From the NCBI GenBank assembly GCA_013399855.1, contig VXAY01003847.1:188961-252960 (forward strand): 64,000 nucleotides of DNA. The letters run 5' to 3'. Numbering within the stretch: position 1 is the stretch's first letter; each line of letters starts with the position of its first letter. This DNA comes from Oxyruncus cristatus. Its lineage: Eukaryota > Chordata > Aves > Passeriformes > Cotingidae. Made by a program: the position numbers and the translations under genes. Below the pieces are notes generated by a model that saw nothing but the letters and a program-made list of their open reading frames with translations, was not told the origin of the DNA and made no database searches. Positions 1 to 13,300 of the stretch are shown here, one piece after another.

Positions 1-1298
1 CTTTGGCTTATGATTTCTTATTTGAGGAGACTATAAAAATCCAAAGAATGACATTTAAATAGATTTTTAAAAAAATCAGATTTTGTTACAAAGAATATTG
101 GTTTTTGATACCGAAATTAAAAGCTAGATCTTCAGCTGATGAAAATCAGCATTGCTCCTTTCACTGCAGTATATAGATGTTAGATGGCATCATCTCAGTA
201 AGTGTCAATCGTCAGTAAAATCTTGAACAATCACAATCAGGAAAATACTTGCATATGTCACTTATCCTCTGAGGATCTTACATCATCAGATTTAGCTAGT
301 AAGCTCTACATACTTTTAAAGTCAAATATTTCTCAGTATCCCAGAGTGTACCAGAGGAATAACACAGTCATCAACTCAAGCAAGCTTCTGGGAGGTAGGC
401 AACGTACAAAGCACACATTTTGGATGGTCACTTGTGTTCACTATTTCATATTTCAAAGTGCTCCAGTTACCTGCATGATCCCAATGCTTAGCTGGCACAC
501 ATCCTCTTGTGTCTTCTGCTGCTGGAAAACCTGAGGATGCAAGCATATTATTTCAGCAGAACAGCTTCACGTGGCCTTATTCTCAAGCAAGGCCTGAGTA
601 ACCTATCCCTAAAGACATGACACAATTAGAAGAATGGCTGCTGAGACACAGTGTTTTCCCATCCTAAAAATGGGAGAGAGAATACAAGTCCCAATAGTTT
701 GATAAGCATGAGGAAATAACACATCAAAAGGGAGGCATTCCTAGAACATGTGATATATATCACTGTTGGCTAATGGAGCAAAAAGCTCTAGGATGGAGCA
801 AAACTTCCCAGGATATTCAAAGATCTTTGCATACTAATAAAGAAGGATTCATCATGCAAGTGAATTCACTGCAGATTCTTTTGAAGAATCTTCATTAAGA
901 TATTAGACAAGCTAGCCATAAAGATTAAAATAATGGAAGAGAGAAACCATATCTATCCAGAGGGGCCCAAGGGAGTTTGGGAAGTGTTATACTCCCTTAG
1001 AATGCTGAAACCTGAAAGAAAACATCAGTACCACAATAAACCAGGGCCTCAAAGTACTGAGTGGATGGGGACAGAAAGCTGAGTTTAAGTCTGCAAATAG
1101 TTTGGATGCAACACTAAATGAAGAGTAACTCCTAGGAATGACCGCTCCCTTCCTTTTTTTTTTTATTTTTATTTAGATGTAAAGTCATGTCTACTGCTGT
1201 CTGAAAGTTTTACCACGGATCATTCTCTGAAAGTTCTTTTTATGTAAATTATTTGGTTTCAGAACAAGAACAAAATAAAAGTATAAATTAAAACTTAC
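1..1298 (-). other. Partial EXOC2 intron after exon P
   Basis: This AT-rich intron runs off the left edge of the window. I see no further EXOC2 exon, no other gene and no recognisable transposon, only a T-tract at about 1154-1180. Confidence 0.85.
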
Positions 1299-1379
1299 AC
1301 TGGCCTCTCCAGGTTTGCAGTCCAGCACAGTTTTAAGAGATTGCAAGGAATGAATAATGCACTGTTCAAACTGGGATGG
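1299..1379 (-). CDS. EXOC2: EXOC2 exon P (about residues 619-645), last exon in the window
   Basis: This 81-nt exon of 27 codons reads [18 protein letters not shown], then LDCKPGEAS. The QFEQC...SLQSLK..L.CKPGEAS pattern is Sec5. Acceptor is gactttcag and donor is gtaagt. Both ends fall on codon boundaries. The next exon would begin at the conserved Val-Phe-Gln and is not in the window. A longer open frame extends into both introns but is not coding there. Confidence 0.97.
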
Positions 1380-4300
1380 CTGAAAGTCAAATGAGTTGTT
1401 AGCTTTAGATAAGCATCGTAAGTATATACCACACAAATGCATAAAAACTTCTGAGGTATATGGTAAACTTTTTATTTCCAAGTCATCCCAAATAAGGGGC
1501 GGGGGGAAATAAAAAAAAAAATCACAATTTGTATATTGCCAGAGGACCCTTTTGTAGTAATGCACTTTCATACATAAGTTATGTACAGAATTATCAACAT
1601 AGATCAATGTACAGTTTTTTATCTGAATAAGAGACTTTTACAACAAACAGTCTCCTATAAAAGGATCATGAAAGATTTTTACAGCTGTTTGTGGCAGCAT
1701 TACAGATACCTGTGACACACTCCCATCTCTCCTCCTTGATCCAAGTTGGGATAGAATTTCACCTAGGATACCAGATATTTCTGCATTCTATTTCAGCAAA
1801 AGGTTTCTAAGAAAATCAGACTGGAATTGCTTTCACATGAAAGACAAAACCCTCACTGGTTTGGGGGGCTTCTTTTACCTTTACGTTTCCAAACCTCAAG
1901 TGTAAATATCTTGATACATGTATCAATTTCATTCTGAAAGTGCAAACAAGTTCACAGGAGAGTCATTAGTCATTTTTTTCCTTGTCTTTCTCTCTTCCCT
2001 GATAAGTCACACTTTATTTTTTTAATGATGCTGGTATTAGGCAGGAGGCTGTTGTGCAAGGCAACATGAAACAGTCACTGCTCCAGAAAAGACAGACATC
2101 ATCCTAATGGATTTGGGTAAAAGTGAACAAAAAAGTTTGTAAGTCATGTAAACTGCTTTTCATTCCGTAGATTATGGCTTGTCACCAGCTGGCTTAGGAG
2201 TAACTTTTATTTCTGTAAATGGTGGAGGTGGATTGTGAAACTGATGCCCGCATGGCAGAATTGCAAAAACGAAAAAAGCCAGTAAGAAAATCTATATTTA
2301 TTATTTTTTGGTCCGTTAAAAGAAAAAGGCCAGCAGTAAAGTGCTGCTCTTGGGTTTTTGCTTCCACACAATAAAACATGACACCTCAGGAGAGGAAAGC
2401 TTTTCAGATACTTGATACTTTGGATATTACGAAGATGAGAAAGGCTAGTTCTGTGTTTTACTGTATCTTTTACCTGGAATATAAATGTTAAAGTGGTTAT
2501 CAACCAGTATTTCCTGCAAACTTAAAACACAGTTTCACTCTCCAGCATAAAATGTCCCCAAACAAACTGCCTGGCCCTTTTTGATAATGCTTAATTTTTG
2601 CTAGCTTTTGCTATAATATTACCACAATGAACTCTACTTTAGTAGATAAATAACCTTGCTATGAAAAAACATAGTCAACTTCCACCACTAAAATCTGGTA
2701 TGTCTCAGCCAAGACCTCAGAAGGTATCTAGGCGAGTGCAGTACACATGGAACTAACAGGCGATTTCTAAACACAAAAAAGACTTGAGCAGTTTCTTAAT
2801 AAAGGTAAGTTAGGATACAGCACGAGCATAAAGAAACAACACTTTTGTGGAAGATCCTTTCCTATGCCTCCATTTTAGTGGAGTGACATTTCATGTAGTG
2901 AAAAACAGTAAAGTTAAGGGACTTGCCCAAGTCCGTGGCTAATGAAATCAAGATCAGAAGTTGTAAATCTGATTATAGTACTACAATTGCCCAACAACAC
3001 TCCTTCCTACAATATGTATATTGTGACTGCTTACTGCCCTCCTACTCAACTTCAAATACGTATTTATAGAAGCAAATAAGAAGAACTAAAAAAGTCTGTG
3101 GAGCATTCATACACAAAGCAACTCTCCATCCCACAAGCCTTTTATCCTTTCGCAGATTGTTTTTAAGTCACACCTACAATGCATTTGGTGTGTTTTAGGC
3201 ATTACTCATTACTGTTTATTTCCAGAAAGCATCTCACTAATTTATCTGAATTTGGTTTCAAGTCACTGGTTGTTTGCATGTAGGCAATCTCCTAAATTAG
3301 TTGTTTTTCGGTTCAATTTCTCACTATAACATTTAAGTGACCTATTTATTTAGCTACAGATCAATTCCATGGTAGTGTGCCTATTAAGTTATGAAGCATT
3401 TTGATGTGAACTGAACTTGTGACCTCAAATATGATTTTTTACTTCAGTAAACCATCCCTAAAATAAGATGCTTAACAATGGAAGTTGTTATTATTTATCT
3501 CAGCAAAAGCATGCTAGAGGTCAGCAGTAATTACACTGACACATTTAAGTAACCCTATTTAAGGCAGAAAGCCATGGTATGTATCTGGATGCCAAATTCT
3601 TATTTATACATTTTGCAGCACAAATCTGCTAAACTTTTATTTATGATGTTTTTTTTTTGTTTTGCACCTTCAAAAATAGTGCTGTCTAGTAGATCTATTA
3701 TCACTTAAAGTTACTTCACATAAAAAGTAACTACACATAAAAAGTATAAACAAAAAGTTTGGAAAAAAGAGCAACAAATAAATTTGTGTTTGGTGATGAC
3801 ATCTGTTAAGATTGCTGTAAAGACATTGTAACCATTCAAACAATTCTTAAAAAATTATCTTGTTATATTTTCATATTTTCATAAAACTATAGACACTAGT
3901 ATGCACACATATAGAAAAAGTCCAAACTTACTTGATTTTTGGACAATATAGAAACCAGTTTTGTTAAAAATAAAAGAAAAAAAAAAAACCAGCAGAGAAA
4001 GTGCCTACCAGACACCAAGTATACCCACCAACGATGTCAAACCTTCATTGTCAACAACCCAGTCTTCCTTTTCAGCTAATCTCTTTATATCTGTAAGACA
4101 GAGCAAGGGGGTGTGGGGAGAGAAGGTATTCATTTTCATTATTAAAAACTCCTTGAACTTGAAAAGATAAACCACAGACATTGGGACTGCAATGACTAGG
4201 CATACGAGCAAATAGCACTAAGAGCTTCAAAGCTTTCAGCACTCTCAAATGACTCAGAATGGAACTCATACATGGTATGCTGGTGACACCACACAGAGAA

Positions 4301-7300
4301 ACACATCTATGATACATGGCAAGAGTTGCATGAAGCACATCGTTTACTGGAAAGCTTAAAATTAAAGGAATATTGTGAAGGCTTTGGGTTTGTTTTTATT
4401 TTGCAAATTTTTAATCATAACATAAAATACTGCATTTAAGAACCCAAGTCTCTAGTCTATTATATTCCAGCTCTTAATTAAAAATGAAAGAACAAGTGCC
4501 TAGCATTTTAGCAAAGACAGAAAGGACAGCATATAATTCATATTCAGAACTATAAAAGAGGCACAAGGTCCCCAATGAATGTCAAGGATCCACAATAACA
4601 GACTTTCTTAAAAACCAGATTAAGGCATATGCAAAAAGCACTCTTCCACTACTCAAAAGGTGTCAACTTCTATTGGCTTACTAAAGCTAACAGGAGCTAG
4701 GTTGGGATGTGCATCCAAAGCTCATGGGCTATAAACACAATTCTTGTATGGACACGTGCATTATGCATTGTAAACAGAACAAAGATGAACTGTGTGCAGT
4801 TTGTGGGGCTTTGACATACATTTTCCCACACACAAACTGCTCATCAGAACTGTCTGTACATCATGAAACTCCCTTTTAAATGAGGAAAAACTTCAGTGAA
4901 TGACCATCTCTCCTTAAAATCCAAGAAAAGAGGACAACTAATGCATGCTGAAAGGTAACTTCACTATCTTGCTGGTTTAATTAGCTAACTTAAGAAGCTT
5001 GGTTATAGTGTCATGCTCTGCAGTTCTATATCTCATGGAAGTATAGGCTCAGTAAGGATAATAAGTATTAAGGGGCTGTGCAGAATAATTACTCTGTTCA
5101 TTTTCCTACTTAGTAAACCTCTTAATTCAACTGATATTCTTGTAAGGGTTTAGATTGTACTGGTCAGCCTTTACATGTTTCTTTGGCTGCTCACTTTTGC
5201 ATTCTCTTCTTAGCTAATACAAATATAACCCCCCCCCCAAATTTCTTGCTCATATTTCACTGCTCACCAAATTCCAGTCAAATACATTCATGTAAACCCC
5301 CTGTCTACTCTGGCATTCACATAATTTGTCTTTCATGACCTTTATGACCAGTGATCACATATGGGAGGGAAAGAACACAGATTGCCTCTCAGGGCCAGCA
5401 TGTGTACATGGTGTTTATCGTAAGACAAGAAAACCCTGTGTGTGGGCTGAGGTGATCTATTGAATATTGTAACAACATCTGAAAACTGTAACTACATCTG
5501 AATGCCTTTACCAACTTACAACATGCAGAGAGAGATGAGACAGACTTTGATATCAGCACCTTATGAATCTCATGTTTTGGAGATACTAGAGAAGCAAAAT
5601 TCAAGTCCAGGAGGAGCTTTTTTGACTTATGTATTACAGATATAGCTACGTCTGAGATACATTTACATAGCTCCATGAGAATACTGAGAATACCCATTAC
5701 TTGTTCTTTCACTCATTCCTTAATAATAACAGTTTCTCCAAGGGCCAAATTAACCTGGTTGGGTGCAGAAAAAAGCCTCCCTTATCTAAACACATTTAGC
5801 AGTTACAATTTTTCTTTAGTTGGCAAAGAACAACCAAAAAAAAAAAAGAGTCCACGGACAAGGTGTGCAGTGCAGCAGTATAGAATGAGAGTCGTAATAC
5901 ATGTGGGCATCTTTTCTCCTGTTTGACGCTATAGCCAACACATAAAACTGCTTTACTGACAGGGGATGGGAGCTGCAGCCAAGCCAGGCTGCTGTTATGG
6001 CTAGATGGAAGAGAGATACATTATCCAGCCAAAGAAACACATTGGCGACTTCAGGGATCCGTTTTGTTTGATTCAAGACAGAAAAGTATGAATAAAGATG
6101 CTCAGATCAAATAGACAATCATTCATATAGAGAGCTGTAAATGTGCTTTTATAAAAATCTAAGGTACAGATTACCACAAGATTTTTTCCTACACAGACTG
6201 TGTGTGGCCACGAGTCAGAACATATGGAGCAGAAACTCTGCATCCAAAGAGCTGGGCTACTGCCATGATGCAACAAGTGGGCAAAACTAGTAAGACAGCA
6301 GACTTTTTTCATCATTTATCATATTGGAGCTCTCTGGATTGTGCTGGAGAAGCTACACAGATAGCTCAGAGATTTGGTAAGCTGAGAACTGTCAGCAAAA
6401 CAGTTCATAGCTAGATACTTCCTTGTTTTGAAACAGCAGGACATCTGAGGAATCACAATTCACAGACAGTGGAATTAGACCATCCTCATGTCACAATTAA
6501 AAAAAAAATCTTTTCCACCTAAGATTAAGAAAAAACAACTGACCTCAATTGTGCTGAGAAAAAAATAGGCAAAACAGACTTTGTCATAATTTAAGTGAAA
6601 TCTGAAATAGTGGTAATACTTTTCAAACAGAGTTTTAAGGAGGTAAGACAACGTATGTACTTGTTTGGTTAGCTAGCTTGATATTAATAGAGAAAAATCA
6701 TGTTAATAGTGAAATAGGATTTAATAAGACATTTAAGAGCCAAGGATACAATTCATATCAATACTGTATCAAAATAAACTATAGAGGCCTAATGATTTCT
6801 TGTCACCAAAAGTTTAAAAATTTGCTTAATACAGTCACCTATGCTTAGCACATTTAAAGCCTTGACTAAAAGTCTTGACATCATGTCAGCCTACAAAATC
6901 ATCACATGTTAAAGATTAAAAAGTTAAGTTGTAAGATTAAAAAAGCCCTACTCTATTCATCAGACCAAGAGAAGAGAAGACTTCTACTTCAGGCAGAAAA
7001 ACTGAACTATTTGAGTAACTCCTGTGAGATATTAGAGAACTCAGAGGAGTCCACTGCCACTGCAAGATCTGTAACAAACACAGTTATTTTTCAGAACGTG
7101 GTTTGGCCTAATCAAAGACAAAAAAGAATGACAGTAAGCAAAGACACTTGCAGCCTTCTATTACCTTCCGCCGTGTGTTGTAAGGTCACTATAATGCAAC
7201 GTACACGAAGGTCCAAAATAAGATCCTGGATGATCTGAAGCATATCATTGGGTATCTCGAGTGCAGTAAGAGACTCAGAACTAAGCCTGAAAGCAAATAA

Positions 7301-10300
7301 AAATAGAAGTATAAATCTGCAGGGTTTTTAAAGCTGATATAACTACATTGAACTTTTTAGAGATTTTCTGTGTATGTAAACATAATAGCTCCATCCTCAG
7401 TGTATCTTTGATAACCAATTATACCATTCTGAGAAGATCAATTTTTACTTAATTCAAAAGATTGCAAATGAAGATTTAATTTTCTCTAACATTACAATAA
7501 TGTCATCACAGCAATAGGCCAACTTTTTCTACTGTCTTCTTGTACTTCACCGCCTGCCTTTCTGCATCCATCTCTTGTCCTATGATCCCAGAATAATCCT
7601 TTTGGAGCAGAAGTAGCTCTTTCTTGCTGTTTCTAGGTTAATGCCTAGATCAAACAAAAGATCCACAACAGGTTTTTTGAGTTACTTTACCTGCATGGCA
7701 ACAGTAGAAGTGATTAAGCTGCCATAAATGGTGATGTGGCTATGCATCAGATCGGTAAGAGTATAGACCTCTAAGGAGCCAAAATATAGCTAACTGAATC
7801 ATGTGCAGAGTGAATTCATTCACTGTTCTGCTTCCAACTCTGACCAGGTACAAATCATCAGCTACTATAGGTGAGAACGGAGACATCATTTTCTGGTTTT
7901 TCCCTATAGAAATAGCAACATAGCAGCTGCTTGCAAGAAATAGTGTTTCAGTTTTCTAATAAAAGTCTGAAGTTGTGCTCGGACTTCGTTAGGGGCACAA
8001 AGTGAGGATCACCACATTTATCCAACTCCTGCATATTTGAGCAAGGCCAATTCAAAGGCAGACATTGCTATTTGCCCTACTGCTAACACTGAGCAAAGCA
8101 CAGGTAATAGAAAGTGCCAAAGAGGAGGAATAGGAAGGCACAAGCAAACAAGTGGAACGTTTCCAACCATCCACCTGTAGGCTCCAGTTCCATACTCCTG
8201 GTTTTGGGCATAAACCATCAAAACCTCAATATTAATCAGACTGCTCTCCACTCAGCACAACCACTGAATTAGTAGATTAAAACAATCTGTACTATCTCAG
8301 CCAGTCGGGAAACACAGAATGTAAATATCCATCTGTGAGAAATTCAAGCTACTTTAGAAAGCACAGAAGCCCTGTCCTTTAGAGTTGATTCCGTTTCTTA
8401 AGGAGCACACAGCTGTCATATCCCTAAGATTATCTTTTTCCTCATATAATTCACCCTAACACACACATACCTTTTATATTTTTATGGTAAGGCAAAAGTG
8501 CTGCCAACAGTGGCTCACTTGATCACATAGTTCATGTGATCTGGAACCTGTTCATACTAGGTTATAACAGAATAGGGTACAAGTGAAAGACTGTGCTACC
8601 ACCCCACTTCAAGCTGTGTGATACATATAGATGACCAGAAATTATAACAAATGTAATGACAACTCCTCGTTATATAACACTGTGAATTTTATAATTCTTA
8701 AATACAAGCAGAAAACAGTAAATCATTTGTGACGTGACAGAAAAGAATAAAATTCTATCATGTGCTTCATCATGACTTTAAGTTACAAACTATGAAAATA
8801 AGACAAGATATTACATAACTTTGCAAGAAACAGAGGTTTTATTCAATGTGTAGATTCTTCTTGGAAACAGCCCACCTTCATCACTGGTGTGAGTCACAAG
8901 AATTTATCAGATTGTCAAAGCGTGGGGGCTTGAAAATAAAAGTACTTGCAGCACTTACATAAACTTCTGACCTGGTCATCACTGGTCAGCACTCTCTAAT
9001 GGTATGCTCAATTCCTCTTCTCCAGACTGCCCCCTTTTCTTCTCTACTTTTGATTGCTTTGCAGTCAAGTCTAGGCCACTTTAGTAAAGTACCATCACAG
9101 GCATTGGTAAAAACATGAGGTGGGGAAAAGAGTGGGAGGGAGAGAGGATTTCCCCAGCTCTCAGTTCAGTTGTTCATTACCAGGGCAGTGCCCGGAAAGC
9201 AAAAGGAGGTTCTCTGAAAAAAGTCTTCGTATACCCTATAACCTCAGCCTGGATCTTATCTCAGATGGTAGGAGCACAACTAACCTTTAGAGAATCTGTT
9301 GGTTACATTTCCAAGCCAATATTACAGATGGGTAAGTGTTAAATTCTAGAATTTTATAATTTGAGTGAAACCGGATTGCTTTCATAAAAAGGCAACACTG
9401 TCCTTTATATCTCTTCGTCAAGGATCAAGTCAATTCCTTGTTAAATTGGAAGCTTTACACAAAATTTAGCCAGAGTAACAAACTTAACATGGAATTTTTT
9501 TTCTAAATGGGTACAGTACAGATAATGTAAGTGACAACAGGCTTTGAGAAAGTGTTAAACAGACTTAACAACAAATACATATTCCTGCTAGCTTCATCTG
9601 CACTAAGTATATCTTTAAGTGGTTATACCTTTTTCTTCCTCTGTGCTTTCCTGCTTTGAAAACTCTAGATTAAAAAGTACAGTATCATATGCAGATATTA
9701 CTCATGTTTCCAAAAGAGAACGACAATTCTTGTAGCCCCCTTAGACAAACAGAAGCAAATTCTGCATATTAGTGAGATATTTCTAATTAATGAGATGCAC
9801 ATTACTACTTTCATAAATAAATATAATGATAAGCAGAATGATATTATAAGCAGGAATATCACCTTCCATCAAACAACTGTAATGGTAAATTATGATCTAA
9901 GAATGATACAGTAGTCAGAAGCATGATATTTTCACCCATTTCTGCAAAGATGGGAAGATGTAGCAAATGAAGCAAATAATTGCTTTCTAGCCTAAAGAAT
10001 CAAATCCTGTTTCATTCATTCAGTGTGTATGCTGCGCCAAACAAATATTTTACTCCAACTTTTTCACAAGATGTAAAGGGGAAAAAATGAATATACTGTT
10101 ATGTAATAAGGTTGTATCATAGAAGATGTCACAGATTATTCTGAGTTGGAAGGGACTCAGAAGGATCATTGAGTCCAACTCTTAAGTGAATGGCCCATAC
10201 AGGCCATAACCTTGGTGTGATCATGAGACATTAGTAATCACACTTGCACACAGAATCCTAAATTTGCCATAAGCAATTTTTTGCAATCGTTAACATTCTC

Positions 10301-13300
10301 ACAACTCAGGGTATTTAATGCAATGAACAAAACATTTTGTCTCAAAACACATGCCTTACAGGAATAGCATGTTTTTGTAGGTCCACACATTCATTTACCT
10401 TACAGTTTGGATGACATGTGTTAGCCACTGGCCAGAAAGTTCAGATTTCATCTCCCAGCCACCATACTGTCTTAATTCTCCTTCTCTGAGGCTGAATGGA
10501 AGCAAGGCTCCACGGATAAGTTTTACCAGAGAGTGCATCACTTCCTGAATCATTTTCTGCATCAGAAGATGGGAAAGAAAAATCAAGGAAAAAGCTCTAC
10601 CAATACGCTTAAGCAGCTGTGTACTTCCTATACATAAGAGCTAGGAATGCATGATTTACAGGTGGTTACACAGGGTAGAAAGTAAAGGAGAAGGAGGCAT
10701 AAAGGGACACAAATGATTAAACAAATCTGATTTTCAAGGTGGTGACATTAAAGTACCTTGCTATGAAGGACAACTGAAAGACAGTAAGGCTCTCCCCACC
10801 ACATCTCCCCCAACTACTTACCTTGAAATCATTTTGTCTTTGCCTAGCGTTTTTCTTTGATCTTTCCATTTGGCCAGATTTTTCAGCAGTCTTGTGAAAA
10901 TGAGAAAATTGAAAAGTGTAAGTATCTTATAACCACTGTTAAAATAATTCTGAAAAAGGAGGTTTCGAAGTGAAGAAGTGAAAACCGATGAGTTTATGAT
11001 GCAATTATAAAAACTAACTCATGGCATTTCAATAAGCAAAGACTATATGCATCTCAATAAACTCTACTTACTGTAGGTCAGAAAGATAACGTTTAATTCT
11101 GAGGAACAATGTGTACTTAAGACAGAGACAAGCATAAGAATAGCTAAAGCAATGCAAACTTCTTGAGGTCAAAATTTTTTCACCACATTACTAGTGAGAG
11201 CTTAAACATGTATAGTCCAATTGTGCCTTAGGTTTATATGAAAGAACTCTGTTTTTTCAGCATCGAAGCTGACCAGAGAAAGCCATCAACGTGAAGTGGG
11301 AGATAATTTTTGGAATGAGGGCAATTTGGAATTGCAAGATGTGAGGGGGAGGGTTGAGGAGGTTTTGTTTGGTTTTAGCAACAGTATTTTGTGGAAAATG
11401 CTCTTTAAATAACGCAATTAATTGTAAAAGTCTCGGCAGAATAAGCAACATCTTCACTGTCAGCCCTTTGAAAACAGAAGAATCTGACTACACTTTGCAT
11501 GAAACAGTTACAGTTGAAGAAAAACATGCTTTGACTAGTATTCTTCCTGTTTGTAGTTCCAGCCTTCTGTGGAATCTACTGAGCACACAGTAGAGTAAAT
11601 TACACTGAAAAAGTTGTTTCAAATACCAGGTTAAGTGCAGATACTGTAGAATTTTGGTCAGGAAATCTCCCGGTTTATGTTTGTACAGCAACATCTACTG
11701 GACAAGAAGCGCAATAACACGACAAGAGCGTTCTCCAAGAGAATCGGTTTTCTTTCTTGTAATTAATTTGAAATGCTGTATTTTTCAATATCCCTCTAAA
11801 TTAAAGTATTTAAGATTTTTAAGGTAAAGTAAATAATTTCAAGTGAACAAAAATAAGAGAAAAATAAAACTATTTACCAGTTTTGTAAAATACATAGCTA
11901 TGAAAATATTGTACTTTTAAGCCCTGAATTATGCTGTTTCAGACAAGGAGAACAACATTCTAGTTATTACTGCATATAATTCTCAATTCTTTCTTCTAAA
12001 GCTTTAAAAAGAAAATAAGCTGTATTCCTCGAAACCTCAGATAGCAACTTAAAATTCACAGTGTTTTACAGCTGGATTTAACAGAGCAATTCATAGATCT
12101 TTGATATCTTTTTTTTTTTTCCTGAGTGGTTTTGCTGAAGACCAATCTTAAACCTTTCCTGCACAGACAGACCAAAACTATCTTGTGGTAAGATCAACGG
12201 TTACTACTCACATATGTGACTTCACCCAGGAGTGATTCAAAGAACTCAACTTTTCAAACTGTTGAAATACCACATAAATTTTTAACTGACAATATTTTAA
12301 GAAATTTTTAACCTTTCAAAACTAAAAAGAACAACCCCCCCCCCAAAAAAAAAAAAACCCTACAAACTGAACACGAGAAGATACATCTTGAAATGGATAC
12401 GTGGAGATTTTTTTTTCTATATTTTTAAAATGTCTTGAAGACTTGAATAAGCTAACTGAAATAACCCTCTATGCCATTTTTCGCAGGATGCTTCTTAAAA
12501 AAAAAAAGTAACAATCACATCGCTTCCCAAATAGCAAGCACTGTGGTAAAAGAAATCCCTTCTCTCTCGCCAAGAACTTGTGGGGCTTCTGTAAGGACCA
12601 CAGGAGCAGAAGAAATCAAATGTATGGGGATTAATTTCTCAGCAGCTCAAAATTTGGCCCAAAAGGACAAGAGTATGTGTACCTTATGGACTAACAGGAA
12701 AACTACCTCTCTAGGCTTTTTTTAGTACATTGAAACAATGTTTTGATCAGACATGACATTTTCCACTTGCAGTCGTTTTCATAAGCAGAATTTCTCAACC
12801 TTGTTTACACTTCAAGTCTCTGTTTTTCTAGAAATTGCTTTATTTTTCATTGCACACAGAAAAAAAAAATCCCAGTAACTAAACAGGTGAATTTGTAAAG
12901 TTGGAATTTCAATTGTCTGTCAAACAAAGGTTGTCACTTCCCTTACGAAATTATTTTTGTGAAAGTGAACAGTACTAAGGTTTATTCTTGATTCTACTTC
13001 CTTCATTGAACATTAGATGTAAATCCTGAATCTTTATGTAAAATGAAGATCACAAATAGAATCTATTTCACTGGAGCTATAATGCACTGTAAAATGTGTT
13101 CACCACATAAAGGGCTATAAACAATGGCATTAAATAGAATGAACGCTTGATACATTAATTCTTTAGTTAAAGAAATGGAAAATGAGAACATAAGCTTCCA
13201 AATGTCCTTTTTCCAAGGCTTTTGTTTCATTTTCTACTAAGACTGCAAAGAGTAGTAGTTATTATGGTTGCAGTTCTGTTTGTAGTGGAATACTGTATAC

